DNA of 64,000 nucleotides from Streptomyces sp. NRRL S-1022 (GCF_000720135.1 NZ_JOIU01000024.1:66808-130807); one strand, 5' to 3'; numbered from the stretch's first letter, positions 13,168 to 22,869 are shown. Made by a program: numbers and translations. The notes: generated by a model not told the origin, from the letters alone.

Positions 13168-14523
13168 TCAGAGGCGCAGACCGTGCCCGCGCCCCAGGAC
13201 CAGATGCGGATCGTGGCGCCGTTTGGCGTCCGCGAAGGACCGCCAGCCGGCGCCGTGGTGCTCCCGCCAGTCCGCGGCGGACAGGGGCAGGGCGTTGACG
13301 GGGTAGGCGACGGCGCCGGCGGCCCGGGCCAGGTCGTGGGCGGCGCGATTGGCGGCCACCATCCGGGCGGCCGTCTCCGGGCTGCCCGGCGCAGCCGTGC
13401 GCAACAAGGCGAACAGCCACAGGACTTGACCGGGCGGGCGGCGGAAGAGCGGCGCGCGCAGCCGGCCGGAGACGAGCGGGTAGAGCAGGACGAGACCGGT
13501 GGTGCGCAGGTCGGCGAAGGCGGGGTCGGCGAGCACCGAGCGGACGACGGTCTCGGCGGTGTGGTCCGGGAGGAGCAGGTTGAGCCACGGGTGCGGATGC
13601 AGCCACTCCCCCGTCGCCCGGAGGATCTCCTCGTCGCTGTCGACGCGGTGGGCGAACTCGGCGTACCCGAGGTCGGCCGTCTCCACGGTGACCGGATCGT
13701 GCGCGAGCCCGTCGAGCAGGCGGCCGTCGTCCGGTGGACGCGGCCCGTCGTGCCAGGCCACGGCCTCGATCATGTACTGCCAGTCGCGGTCCCCCACCGG
13801 GCGGGCCTGGCCCTCCAGGTAGGCGAAACGCCCTTCCCCGGCGAGCCGCCGCTGGTCGGCGAGGTAGCGGGGGAGGTCGTCGTAGAAGAGGCAGTAGCGG
13901 CGGACGCGTTCGGGCGCGGGGACCAGGCGCAGGGTGGCCCCGACGATCACGGCGCACTGGCCGAGCCCGGCGAGGACGGCGTGGAACAGCGCGGGGTCCC
14001 GGCCGGGCGAACAGACGCGGTGCTTCCCCGCCCCGGTCACCACCTCCAGCTCCCGCACCTGGTCCGCGACCAGGCCGTGCCGGTGGGTGGCGCCGCCGAG
14101 GCCGCCCGCGGACAGGACGCCGCCGACGCCCGCGCCCAGGTAGTCGGTGAGGACCGGGGGCGTACGGCCGGAGGGCAGGGTGGCGGCCAGCACCTCCCGC
14201 CACAACGCGCCTGCCTGCACGGTGACCTGGTCATCTGTCACCTGGCCGACGCCGTTCATGGCGCGCAGGTCGACGACGATCCCGCCCGCCGCCTGGCTAT
14301 GGCCGTACAGCGCGTGGCCGCCGCCGCGCACGCCGACCGGGATGTGCCGCGGTCCGGCGAATTCCAGCAGGTCCCGGATCTGGGCGGCGGACCCCGGCCG
14401 CAGTACGGCCCGCGGGGTCGCCCGCACGAGCTGCCCGAAGTCCTGGGCGGCGTCCCGCAGGGTGTCCGGGCGGGTGTCCAGGGCCGGGCCGAAGCGGGCG
14501 GCCAGGTCGTCGGCCAGGGTCAT
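13168..14523 (-). CDS. FAD-dependent oxidase, BBE/cytokinin-oxidase-like
   Basis: A 451-aa flavoprotein of the PCMH/VAO superfamily. The FAD-binding domain begins with TPRAVLRPGSAAQIRDLL. The RGGGHALYGHS segment (about residues 67-77) contains the His that usually carries covalent FAD, and GAGVGGVLSAGGLGG is the second FAD loop. The C-terminal substrate domain ends KRRHDPHLVLGRGHG, which resembles the FDPxxxLxPGQ end of cytokinin dehydrogenases. It is cytoplasmic, with no signal peptide. Substrate not assignable; cytokinin-like amines, alcohols or sugars are options. It precedes the beta-helix gene on the same strand by 141 nt, with an operator-like dyad between them. Confidence 0.85.
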   Translation of the reverse strand: MTLADDLAARFGPALDTRPDTLRDAAQDFGQLVRATPRAVLRPGSAAQIRDLLEFAGPRHIPVGVRGGGHALYGHSQAAGGIVVDLRAMNGVGQVTDDQVTVQAGALWREVLAATLPSGRTPPVLTDYLGAGVGGVLSAGGLGGATHRHGLVADQVRELEVVTGAGKHRVCSPGRDPALFHAVLAGLGQCAVIVGATLRLVPAPERVRRYCLFYDDLPRYLADQRRLAGEGRFAYLEGQARPVGDRDWQYMIEAVAWHDGPRPPDDGRLLDGLAHDPVTVETADLGYAEFAHRVDSDEEILRATGEWLHPHPWLNLLLPDHTAETVVRSVLADPAFADLRTTGLVLLYPLVSGRLRAPLFRRPPGQVLWLFALLRTAAPGSPETAARMVAANRAAHDLARAAGAVAYPVNALPLSAADWREHHGAGWRSFADAKRRHDPHLVLGRGHGLRL

Positions 14524-14651
14524 GCGGGCATCCCATCAGACGGCGGCGCCTTCCGTCGAGACGGCCTCCGGCCGGCTCCCCGGACCCGATCGTCATGGGG
14601 TGCACGACGGGCGGTTCCCACACCGGAGTCGGGCGGGAACCGGTCGCCGGG

Positions 14652-16448
14652 TCAGGTGGTGGCCGGGGTGAGGGTCAGGGTCTGTTCGGCCGCGGTGCGT
14701 CCGCCGCCCACCGGGCCGCCGGTGCGGTCCGTCCAGGTGCGCACGGGTGTGGTCTCGGCGAGTCGGCCCGCGGTCGCGGAGAGGCCGAGGGCGAGACCGC
14801 TGTAGCGGTTGACCAGGCGGTAGGTGCCGTCTTCGGGGGTTGCGGGCAGGACGAACCACTGCTGTCCGACGGCCGGCCCGCCGGTGCGGGGCGCGGTGAC
14901 CACCGGCTTGGCGCCCCAGGCGCGGCCGGCCTTCCTCGCGGAGTCGACGGCGAGCAGCCGGCCGGTCGCCGCGTTGGCGACGGTGAAGGCGCCGTCGCCC
15001 GTCGGGGTGAAGGACCACGAAGCGCGGGCGGAGCCGGTGGCCGGGGCCACCGAGGTGACCGCGGAGCCGCCGGACGCCTGGGCCAGGACCCGGCCCCTGC
15101 CGCTCGCGATGCGGTAACCGCGGCCGGTGTCCACGGGCGGGGCGGCCGGGGCGACGGGGTCGACGGTGACGTCGACGTACTCGCCGGAGGCGTCGTGGGA
15201 GCAGCCGAAGGAGCAGTAGGCGCGGAAGGTCCGGCCGAGGACGGCGGAACCGGTGCGGCCGGCGGGGTCCAGGAACCAGCGGTACCAGGACGCGGTGGTG
15301 TAGGCGCCGGTGTCGCCGATGAGCCGCCACTTCTGCGTGGCCAGGTCGTCGGTGGCGTACAGGTACTGCGGTGCGCCACCGCTCTGGTCGACGGCCTGCG
15401 GGGTGCCGATGTACAGGCCGAGATGGGCGTCGTAGGCGATGTCGAGCACGAACAGCGGCGAGGTCGGGGGCATGGTGCCGGCCGCGATCTGCTCCGCGGC
15501 GGTACCGGGGTTGGCCGGGTCGTACTCGGCTCCGGCGGGGGTGTAGCCGGTGGGGTGGCCGGCGTCGACGGGGACGATGTCGCTCTCCCGGCCGCCGGTG
15601 CCGGGCTCGGACCAGGCGCCGTCGTACCACTTGCGCCAGGAGCCGGGGGCCATCTTCGCGGCGATCGGGGCCCGGGCCACGTGCTCGTAGAAGGCTTTCC
15701 AGCCGCCGCGTTTGTCGACGATCCGCGAGCCGTAATAGACGTAGAAGTAGCCGGAAGCCGCGTCCACGAACAGGCGCTGGTCGCCGTCACCGTAGGAGTA
15801 CGTCTCGTGCGGGAAGGCCGCCGTGTCCCCGCGCTCCGTGCTGTACGGCGAGGTGATCACGTGGTCCTCGATGGTCCAGGTGCGGCCCTGGTCGGTGGAG
15901 ACGGCGTAGTCGACGGCGTCGTAGTGGAGGCCGTCGCCGAAGGGCTGCGGGGTGAACTCGTTGTGCGCCAGGCCGTACCAGTCGCCCGTGTCGGGGTCCA
16001 CCCACACCCCGGACAGGTCGCAGTAGTTCTTCTGCGCGTAGCCCGAGCCGCTCGGCGCGTACGTCGCCTCCCGCCCGGTGGGGCCGGTGTTGCACCGCCG
16101 GGTGGTGTCGTCGTTGCGGTCGGCGGGGTCGGCCGGGTCGACCGCCTCGCTCAGACTCCGGTCGAAGGCGGCGCTGTCGAAGTCCTTGCCGGTGTAGAAG
16201 TCCCAGACCCGCGGGTCGCCGGCGCCGTAGAGGGCGGCCGACTGCTGGTAGTGGAAGGTGCCGTCCCTGTCGAGGTAGGGGGTGGCGGGGGTGTCCGTGG
16301 GGTGGGTGAACGGCACCGGGGTCCCGACGGTCACGGTGTAGCCGGCGGCGCCGGGGGACGCGGTCCGCGCGGGCGCCGCGGTGCCGACGCCCAGGACCAG
16401 GGCGACGGCCGCGGCGACGGCGCCGCCTGCTCTGCTCAACGGTCGCAC
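14652..16448 (-). CDS. Secreted beta-propeller protein with C-terminal ricin-B lectin domain
   Basis: A 598-aa exported protein. The signal peptide covers about residues 1-32 (AAAVALVLGVGTAAPARTAS). Residues 40-410 contain propeller-like repeats (GVWVDPDTGDWYGLAHNEF, STDQGRTWTIEDH, FYVYYGSRIV), as in GH43/sialidase-like glycan enzymes. About residues 425-598 form a beta-trefoil ricin-B lectin domain (repeated GRGRVLAQASG, TGRLLAVD, YSGLALGL with QQW). I chose the GTG at 16448 because AAGGAG lies 7 nt upstream and the signal peptide starts there. Catalytic residues were not assigned, so the specific glycan target is unknown. Confidence 0.8.
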   Translation of the reverse strand: MRPLSRAGGAVAAAVALVLGVGTAAPARTASPGAAGYTVTVGTPVPFTHPTDTPATPYLDRDGTFHYQQSAALYGAGDPRVWDFYTGKDFDSAAFDRSLSEAVDPADPADRNDDTTRRCNTGPTGREATYAPSGSGYAQKNYCDLSGVWVDPDTGDWYGLAHNEFTPQPFGDGLHYDAVDYAVSTDQGRTWTIEDHVITSPYSTERGDTAAFPHETYSYGDGDQRLFVDAASGYFYVYYGSRIVDKRGGWKAFYEHVARAPIAAKMAPGSWRKWYDGAWSEPGTGGRESDIVPVDAGHPTGYTPAGAEYDPANPGTAAEQIAAGTMPPTSPLFVLDIAYDAHLGLYIGTPQAVDQSGGAPQYLYATDDLATQKWRLIGDTGAYTTASWYRWFLDPAGRTGSAVLGRTFRAYCSFGCSHDASGEYVDVTVDPVAPAAPPVDTGRGYRIASGRGRVLAQASGGSAVTSVAPATGSARASWSFTPTGDGAFTVANAATGRLLAVDSARKAGRAWGAKPVVTAPRTGGPAVGQQWFVLPATPEDGTYRLVNRYSGLALGLSATAGRLAETTPVRTWTDRTGGPVGGGRTAAEQTLTLTPATT

Positions 16449-16593
16449 GGGTACTCCTTGCTGCCGAAGGGCCGGTTGCACGGAACGATCCGGCCCGGGC
16501 GGCGCCCCGGCAATGGACTCCCGTGCGCCGCCTCTTGCACTTTCGTGCGTGCGGGACGGCTGGTGCGGCCACGTTCGCGCAGGGGGCGTGGCC

Positions 16594-17760
16594 TCAGTGC
16601 GGCGCGGGCGGGACCGCGGACAGCGGGGTGTCCCAGGCCAGTTGGCGCAGCAGCCCCTCGTCCGGTCCGGCGGGCCGGGCCGTCACGGGTGCCGGGCCGG
16701 ACGGCGTGCGGGTGCCGCGCGAGAGGCCGCCGCTGACGGTGATGTTGTGCTCGGCCCGCGGGCGGCGGTGCCGCTCGTACGCGGTGAACGCGGTCCCGGG
16801 GGCGGGCAGGTCGCGCAGCGCCTTGGCCAGGACGACGGCGTCCTCCAGCGCCATCGAGGCGCCCTGGCCGGTCGCCGGGGACGCGGCATGGGCCGCGTCC
16901 CCGGCCAGCAGGACCCGTCCGGTGTGCCAAGCGGTGCCGAGCGGCAGCTCCGTGGCGTTGGTGACCATGACCGCTCCGTCGGCGGCCTCGACCAGACCGG
17001 CGGCGGGTGTCGCGTCCTCCCGCAGCAGTGGCAACAGGTGGGCGCGCAGCTCGGCGGCGGGCGCGGCGGGCGCCCCGGCGGGCAGCGGGTCGCCGCCGGC
17101 GCGGGCGAACCAGTACGTCTCCCCCGCCGGGGACACCGCATAGCCGAACGCGGTGGCACTGCCCCGCACCATGGTGATCGCGCCCTCCGGGCCGGGGGCG
17201 GGTGCGGTGCGGGTGTAGCCGTAGTACACCCGCTGACCGGCGTATCCGGGGCGCACCCCGGGCCGGAGCAGCCCGCGTACGGTCGAGTTCAGCCCGTCGG
17301 CGCCGACGAGCACGTCCCCGGTGGCGGTGGTGCCGTCGGCGAAGCGGGCGGTGACGGCGTCCGGTCCGTCGGCCAGGGACACCAGGCGGGCGCCGTGGCG
17401 CAGCCGGATGCCGCGCCGGGCCGCCTCGCCCTGGAGGGCCGCGTTCAGTTCGCCGCGGCGCAGACAGCGGTAGCGCAGGGCGGGGTCGCCGGCCTCGCCC
17501 AGGGGCTGGTGTGCGACCTCGGTGCCCCGGCTGTCGAGCAGCCGCAGCGAAGTCAGCGGAAAACCGACGGCCGTGACGGCGTGCGTGGCGCCCAGTTCGG
17601 CCAGCGCGCGCATGCCGTTGCTCGCCAGGGTGAGGAAGGCCCCGATGTCCTCGGCCGTGTCCGGGTGCGCCTCGAACACGGTCACGTCGATACCGGCCTT
17701 GTGCAGCCCCAGGGCGGTCGCGGTCCCCGCGATGCCACCGCCGATCACCAGTACCCTCAT
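16594..17760 (-). CDS. FAD-dependent aromatic monooxygenase (PHBH/UbiH-like)
   Basis: A 388-aa class A flavoprotein monooxygenase. It has the GxGxxG dinucleotide fold at the N terminus (VLVIGGGIAGTATALGLHKAG), the DG motif (VLVGADGLNSTVR) and the GD motif that contacts the FAD ribityl chain (VLLAGDAAHAASPATGQGAS). Enzymes of this group hydroxylate aromatic or polyketide substrates using NAD(P)H and O2. It is a single-gene unit divergent from the Ppx/GppA gene. The ATG at 17760 starts directly at the flavin fold; a GTG five codons upstream is possible. Confidence 0.88.
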   Translation of the reverse strand: MRVLVIGGGIAGTATALGLHKAGIDVTVFEAHPDTAEDIGAFLTLASNGMRALAELGATHAVTAVGFPLTSLRLLDSRGTEVAHQPLGEAGDPALRYRCLRRGELNAALQGEAARRGIRLRHGARLVSLADGPDAVTARFADGTTATGDVLVGADGLNSTVRGLLRPGVRPGYAGQRVYYGYTRTAPAPGPEGAITMVRGSATAFGYAVSPAGETYWFARAGGDPLPAGAPAAPAAELRAHLLPLLREDATPAAGLVEAADGAVMVTNATELPLGTAWHTGRVLLAGDAAHAASPATGQGASMALEDAVVLAKALRDLPAPGTAFTAYERHRRPRAEHNITVSGGLSRGTRTPSGPAPVTARPAGPDEGLLRQLAWDTPLSAVPPAPH

Positions 17761-17885
17761 CGCACCCGCTCCGCTCACCTGCCGCTCCCGGTGCCGGCAG
17801 TGGTCGTGACCATCTAAGGACAACGGGGGCCCGGCCGGGGCCGGTTCGAGGCGGGTTTCGGACAGCGAACCGGCGAAGAGACCCC

Positions 17886-17949
17886 GGGCGCCGCCCGGTC
17901 CCGGTGGATGCGCCGCCCGGTACCGGCGGGTGCGCCGCGCGGTACCGGT
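17886..17949. repeat. Three tandem ~22-bp repeats in a divergent intergenic region
   Basis: Units at 17886-17905, 17906-17927 and 17928-17949 share the pattern GGRTGCGCCGCSCGGTACCGG; the first unit is 2 nt shorter. They lie in the 303-nt gap between the monooxygenase and Ppx/GppA starts, which holds no gene. They could be operator repeats or neutral expansion. Confidence 0.6.
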
Positions 17950-18063
17950 CCGCGTCCGGGCCGCCGCGCGCGTCCGTCCTGAGGCGCGCGGCCGGGGCGG
18001 CGTGCACCGGCACGCCCCCCGTGTTCACGGGTCGCCGCCGGTGAAATGGGTACTCCCCCGCTT

Positions 18064-19071
18064 ATGCGGGTGAGCGTGGTGGATGCGGGTTCGAACACGG
18101 TCCGGTTGGTGATCGCCGACGTGGAGGGGGGTGTTCCGCTGCCGGTGCACACCGTCAAGTGGAAGCTCCGCCTGTCCGAGCAGGTCGGCCCGGACGGCGC
18201 CATCGCCGACGAGGCGGTGGAGCAGCTGGTGAAGGCGGTGGCCGCGGCGGGCGCCACGGCCCGGCGCTGGCACGCGACGGGACCCCTGGCCTTCGCGACC
18301 GCGGTCGTCCGCAGCGCCCCGAACCGCCACGAGGTGCTGCAGAGGGTGGCGTCCGGTACCGGGATCCACATGTGCACCCTGCCCGGCGAGACGGAGGCCG
18401 AGCTGACCTTCCTGGCGGCCCGCCGCTGGCTCGGCTGGAAGGCGGGCCCCCTCGCGCTGCTCGACATCGGCGGCGGCTCGCTGGAGGTGGCCTTCGGCCG
18501 GGGCCGGCTGCCCGACTTCGCCGCGTCGCTGCCGCTCGGCGCGAACCGGCTGACCCGGGAGTACCTGGGCGTCCAGGACCCGCCGGCGCCGGGCGAGCTG
18601 AAGGTGCTGCGCCGCCGGATCCGCCACGAACTGCGGGACGTGGCCTCGCGGATCCGCTGGGAGGGCCCGCGCACCGCCGCCGTCACCTCCCGGACGTTCC
18701 AGCAGCTGGCCCGGTTGTGCGGGGCGGCGCCGGGGCGCTACGGCCCGTTCGTGGAGCGGGAGCTGGCCTGCCGGGACCTGCGCGAGGCGGTGCGCTCCCT
18801 CGCCGTACTGCCCGCCGCCGAGCGCGCCCTGCTGCCCGGGATCTCCGCACCGCGTGCCGCCCAGAGCCTGGCCGGAGCGGTCGTCGGGCACACGGCACTG
18901 AAGCTGATGGGCCTGCGCCGGGCCGTCGTCTGCCCCTGGGCGATCCGCGAGGGCGTGCTCCTGCGCTATGCCGAGGACGGCAGCGACTGGTGGACGGACG
19001 CGACGGGCGAGACCGGCACCCCCGCACCGTCCCTGGCGGCCACCCTGTGCATCGCCGGTCCGCCCGCCTGA
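18064..19071 (+). CDS. Ppx/GppA-family phosphatase
   Basis: A 335-aa protein of the ASKHA fold. The phosphate-1 motif is VVDAGSNTVRLVIADV at the N terminus, PGETEAELTFLAA is the family motif, and LDIGGGSLEVAFG is the phosphate-2 loop. The family includes exopolyphosphatases and (p)ppGpp pentaphosphatases, so a role in polyphosphate or ppGpp turnover is likely. At 335 aa it is of the short two-domain type common in actinobacteria. I prefer the ATG at 18064 because the fold begins immediately after it; an ATG six codons upstream (18046) is an alternative with a closer GGTGA. Confidence 0.88.
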   Translation: MRVSVVDAGSNTVRLVIADVEGGVPLPVHTVKWKLRLSEQVGPDGAIADEAVEQLVKAVAAAGATARRWHATGPLAFATAVVRSAPNRHEVLQRVASGTGIHMCTLPGETEAELTFLAARRWLGWKAGPLALLDIGGGSLEVAFGRGRLPDFAASLPLGANRLTREYLGVQDPPAPGELKVLRRRIRHELRDVASRIRWEGPRTAAVTSRTFQQLARLCGAAPGRYGPFVERELACRDLREAVRSLAVLPAAERALLPGISAPRAAQSLAGAVVGHTALKLMGLRRAVVCPWAIREGVLLRYAEDGSDWWTDATGETGTPAPSLAATLCIAGPPA

Positions 19072-19160
19072 CCCGGACGGACGGCCCGGGCCGCCGCCCC
19101 CGCTGCGGCCCCGCCGCCGCCCGCCGTCCGTCCCCGATGGCCGGGCCCCGGCCAAGGCCC

Positions 19161-19166
19161 TAGCGT
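19161..19166 (+). promoter_or_regulatory. -10 hexamer close to the MFS start, likely leaderless transcript
   Basis: TAGCGT lies 6 nt before the ATG of the MFS gene and no Shine-Dalgarno is present. This spacing puts the transcription start at or next to the start codon, as in many Streptomyces leaderless mRNAs. Confidence 0.45.
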
Positions 19167-19172
19167 CGGATC

Positions 19173-20402
19173 ATGCAGTCGCCCCGTGGCGCGCCGGCCG
19201 TGGACACGGTGCCCGGCCTGTCCGCCGGGCCGGTCGCGCTGGCCTGGCTGACGCAGTTCCTGGTGGGAACCGATCTCTTCGTGGTGGCGCCGCTGCTCCC
19301 GCACATCGCGGCGTCGTTCGCGGTCTCCGTGGCGAGCACCGGCCTGCTGGTCACGGCCTTCTCGGTCGCCTACGTGGTGGCGTCACCGTTCGCCGGCTGG
19401 CTCTCCGACCGCTGGGACCGCGCGTCCGTACTGGTGGTGGCCCTGGTGCTGTTCTCCGCGGCCAACGTCGGCACCGCTCTGGCGCCGTCCTTCGGTGTGC
19501 TGCTGCCGGCCCGCGTGGTGGCCGGCCTCGCGGCCGCCGCGACCGGCCCCACGGTGTACGCCCTGGTCAGCACCCGTGCCCGGCCGCAGTCCCGGGCGCA
19601 GCTGCTGGCCGTGGTGGGCTCGGGCCTGCTCACCGCCCTGTGGGTGGGCGCGCCGGCCGGGTCGCTGCTGGGGCGGTACACGGGCTGGCGGCCCGCCTTC
19701 CTCGTCCTGGCCGCGGGCACGTTCCTGCTGGCGCTCCCGCACGCGTTCGTCTGGCGGGCCCGTCCGGTACCGGTGGCCGCCGCGCCGCCGGAGCGGACCG
19801 GGCGGCCGGGCCCGGGCGCGGCGGCGCCGCCGCGGGCGGGGCGGCCCGGTACGGCCGTGGCCGTGTCCGCCGTCGCGGTGACGACCCTGTGGGCCTTCTC
19901 CGTGTACGGCCTCTACACCTTCCTGGCCGTCGCGCTGCACTCCGACGGCAGGGCCGCCACCGTGCCGTGGCTGCTGGTCGCCTACGGCATCGGCGCCGTC
20001 GTCGGCGGGCAGCTGGGCGGCCGGTGCGCGGACCGGGCCGATCCCGTGCGGGTCACCAGGTCGGCACTGGCACTGACGGCGGTGCTGGAGGTCGTCGTGG
20101 CCCTGGCGTTCCCGCTGACCGGGGCACTGGCCGGCGCCCTGGCCCTGTTCGCGCTGGCCGCCTACGCCTTCTTCCCCGCCCAGCAGCGCCACCTGGTCGA
20201 CCTGTTCCCGGAGCGGGCGACCGCCCTGCTGTCGTGGAACAACAGCGCCTTGTTCGTGGGCCTGTCCCTGGCCGGCGCCGCCGGCGGGCAGACCGTGCAC
20301 GCCCTGGGCTATCCCGCGCTGCTGTACCTCGGCGCCGGGGTCGCCGTACCGGCGTGCCTGGTCGCCCGCGGCCGGCCGGCCCGGAGCCGCGGGGGCACCT
20401 GA
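19173..20402 (+). CDS. MFS drug/metabolite exporter, DHA1-like
   Basis: A 409-aa integral membrane protein with about 12 predicted helices. Between TM2 and TM3 is the MFS motif A variant GWLSDRWDRASVL; motif C-like glycine residues appear in TM5 (VGSGLLTALWVGAPAGSLLG). A Pro/Gly-rich cytoplasmic loop sits mid-chain (about residues 200-230). The architecture is that of arabinose-efflux/DHA1 permeases, which export sugars or small drugs; the substrate is unknown. It converges on the PAS phosphatase gene with only 4 nt between stops. Confidence 0.88.
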   Translation: MQSPRGAPAVDTVPGLSAGPVALAWLTQFLVGTDLFVVAPLLPHIAASFAVSVASTGLLVTAFSVAYVVASPFAGWLSDRWDRASVLVVALVLFSAANVGTALAPSFGVLLPARVVAGLAAAATGPTVYALVSTRARPQSRAQLLAVVGSGLLTALWVGAPAGSLLGRYTGWRPAFLVLAAGTFLLALPHAFVWRARPVPVAAAPPERTGRPGPGAAAPPRAGRPGTAVAVSAVAVTTLWAFSVYGLYTFLAVALHSDGRAATVPWLLVAYGIGAVVGGQLGGRCADRADPVRVTRSALALTAVLEVVVALAFPLTGALAGALALFALAAYAFFPAQQRHLVDLFPERATALLSWNNSALFVGLSLAGAAGGQTVHALGYPALLYLGAGVAVPACLVARGRPARSRGGT

Positions 20403-20406
20403 AGCC

Positions 20407-21735
20407 TCACCGGCCCGTGGCGGGAGCGCGCTCGTCGAGACGGACGGCGATCAGCGCGATGTCGTCGCGCGCGCCGCCGCTGACCCCCAGGCGGGCCAGC
20501 AGCGCGTCCGCGAGGCGCTCGGGGCCCAGGCGGACGGAGCGGGACAGGGCGTCGCACAGCTGGCGCAGGCCCACGTCGATGTCCTCGCCCCGACGCTCGA
20601 TGAGGCCGTCGCTGTACAGCACGAGGGTGTCGCCGACGGTGTAGGGCAGCCGTGCCTCGGTCCGGGAGACGTGCTCGACGTGCGCCCCGAGCGGCGGATC
20701 GGTGGCCCGGTCGAGCAGCTCGCAGGTGCCGTCGGCGTGCAGCAGGACCGGTGGCGGGTGTCCGGCGCTGCTGTAGGAGATCACGCGTTCGCCGGTGTGG
20801 ATCACCGCGTTGACCGCGGTGGTGGTGAGTGCCCCCTCCACGCAGAGGGCGTACCGGCACAGCACCTCCAGCGCCTGCGCGGGTTCCTCGACGGTACGGG
20901 TGACCGCGCTCAGCGCGCTGCGGAGCATGCCCATGACGGCAGCGGCGGCCAGGCCGTGGCCGACGACGTCGCCGACCGCCACCGCGAAGCAGCCGTCGGG
21001 CAGATCGACCACGTCGTACCAGTCGCCGCACACGTTGAGCGAACCCACGGCGGGCAGGTACCGCACCGCGATGTCGGGGTGCCGGACCAGGTCCGGGGAG
21101 CTGAGCATCGCCTCCTGCAGGGTGACGGCGACCTGGCGCTCACGGGCGTGGGCCAGACGCAGTTCCTCGTTGAGGCTCTGCAACTCCTTGGCCCGGCCGT
21201 ACAGCTCCGCCTCCAGGACTTCCCATTCCTCCGGCTCCCGGGGTTCCCCGGGTCGCTCCGGTCCGGCGCCGCTCCCGGGGACCGGCCGCTGTTCGTGTGC
21301 CGTGCCCCGGCGGGAGCGGCGGGAGCGGACGAACTCCGTCACGTCCTCGACGCGGTGGATGATCCAGACGACCGCCCCGTCGGGGGCGACGACCGGGGTG
21401 TTGACCGGGGACCACCAGCGCTCCTCGAACGCACCCGGCCGGTCCACGACCGGGATGTCGTACTGCTGCAGGGCCATCGTGTCGCGTGCCCGGGTGGCCA
21501 GGACCCGGTGCAGGGAGGCGCTCAGGTTCCGCACGCCGTCCGCGTAGGGGTCCGCCGGGTTGTCGGGGAAGGCCTCGAAGATGTACGTCCCGACCAGGTC
21601 CTGACGGGTCCGCCCGGTCGCCCGCAGGTAGGCGTCGTTGACGTCGACGATCACCAGGTCCGGGCCGAGGACGAGGTAGGGGCTGGGTGTGGCGGCGAAC
21701 AGTGCCGCGTAGTCGATCCGTGCCACGATCTCCAT
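20407..21735 (-). CDS. PAS-domain SpoIIE-type serine phosphatase
   Basis: A 442-aa cytoplasmic protein. Residues about 5-140 form a PAS sensor domain (SPYLVLGPDLVIVDVNDAYLRATG), about 170-215 a coiled coil, and 220-435 the SpoIIE/PP2C catalytic domain (CGDWYDVVDLPDG, VGDVVGHGLAAAAVMG, LYSDGLIERR, GGARDDIALIAV). All expected metal-binding Asp residues are visible. It resembles the RsbU-like phosphatases abundant in Streptomyces that act on orphan STAS proteins. No STAS partner is adjacent. Confidence 0.9.
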   Translation of the reverse strand: MEIVARIDYAALFAATPSPYLVLGPDLVIVDVNDAYLRATGRTRQDLVGTYIFEAFPDNPADPYADGVRNLSASLHRVLATRARDTMALQQYDIPVVDRPGAFEERWWSPVNTPVVAPDGAVVWIIHRVEDVTEFVRSRRSRRGTAHEQRPVPGSGAGPERPGEPREPEEWEVLEAELYGRAKELQSLNEELRLAHARERQVAVTLQEAMLSSPDLVRHPDIAVRYLPAVGSLNVCGDWYDVVDLPDGCFAVAVGDVVGHGLAAAAVMGMLRSALSAVTRTVEEPAQALEVLCRYALCVEGALTTTAVNAVIHTGERVISYSSAGHPPPVLLHADGTCELLDRATDPPLGAHVEHVSRTEARLPYTVGDTLVLYSDGLIERRGEDIDVGLRQLCDALSRSVRLGPERLADALLARLGVSGGARDDIALIAVRLDERAPATGR

Positions 21736-21863
21736 GGCTGCTGCCCGCCGTCCCGGGCCCGTGGGAGTCCCACCTCTCAATGTACGGGTCGGCGCAGGCC
21801 GCGCACCCGGGCCACCGCCGTCACGGCGGAGGGCCGGCCCCCGGCCCCGGAGCCCGCAGGACC

Positions 21864-22741
21864 TCAGGGGTGCCGGCCCAGCCGGTCCGTGCCCGGCGTG
21901 AGGTCCTGGGTGCCGATCACCGACAGCAGTTCCAGCTGGGCGGCCCCCTCGGTGCCCGGCGGGGCGCTGAACCACAGCAGGCGCTGCCGGCCGTCCTCGC
22001 TGAACAGGTTGTGGCAGTCCACCTCGACGACCCCGAGCGAGGGGTGGACGATCCGCTTGTGGTCGGTGCGGCGCAGGGCCACCTCCCGCTGCTCCCACAG
22101 CGCGGCGAACTCCTCGCTGCGCCGGCGCAGCGCGGCCACCAGCCGGGTGACGTCCGGGTCCTTGGCGCGCCGGGCGGCGACGGCCCGGAGGTCGGCGGCG
22201 AACACCCGGGAGTGGTGCGGGTGGTCCTCGGCCGGGTGCAGCGCGCGGGCGGCGGGGTCGGTGAACCAGCGGTAGGCGAAGCTCGCTTCGAGTCCGCGCC
22301 CGACCGGTGCCGGGCCGAGGAGCGCGACGGCGAGGGGGTTCTGCGCGAGGGGTTCGTGCAGGTCGGTGATGATCTGGGCCGGGGTGGTGACGAGCCGGTC
22401 CAGCAGGCCGAGCAGGGCGGGCTGGGCGTGCGCGGCGGAGCTGTGGGCGACGGCCGGGAGCGGGCGCTCGGCGAGGTGGAAGAGGTGGTCGCGCTCGTCG
22501 CCGCTCAGCCGGAGCGCCCGGGCGAGGGCGGCCAGGACCTGCGCGGAGGGCTGGGCGCCCCGGCCGCGTTCGAGTTCCGTGTAGTAGTCGGCGGACAGCC
22601 CGGCCAGCTGGGCGACCTCCTCGCGTCTGAGGCCCGGCACCCGGCGGCGGGGCCCGCGGTCAGGCCGACGTCGGCGGGGCGGACCCGGTCGCGCCGGGAC
22701 CTCAGGAATGCGGCCAGCTCCGAGTGGTTCACGCCCTCCAT
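21864..22741 (-). pseudogene. XRE/MmyB-type regulator gene interrupted by a -1 frameshift
   Basis: The family layout is complete, but it lies in two frames. From the ATG at 22741 (AGGA just upstream) the typical N terminus is readable (NHSELAAFLRSRRDRVRPAD, ending LTAGP). The rest continues only in another frame: RRRVPGLRREEVAQLAG, the XRE helix-turn-helix, then the MmyB-like ligand-binding domain (VTTPAQIITDLHEPLAQNPLA, VDCHNLFSEDG). The switch lies at about 22642-22656, where adding one G to the GGGG run at 22649-22652 restores one frame. This may be a sequencing error in a homopolymer or a real lesion. Such regulators usually control a divergent oxidoreductase, and an SDR gene lies 129 nt away. 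Confidence 0.8.
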
Positions 22742-22869
22742 GGTCCTGCCCGCGGCCGTGCGGAGCCAGGGGTTGCCGACCCCAGGGTGCGGACAGCCCT
22801 GGTCGGTGTCCGGGCCGGGGCCGAGGCTGGAGGCACGACGTCCCGCCGTCTTCGAGCACAGGAGCTTCC

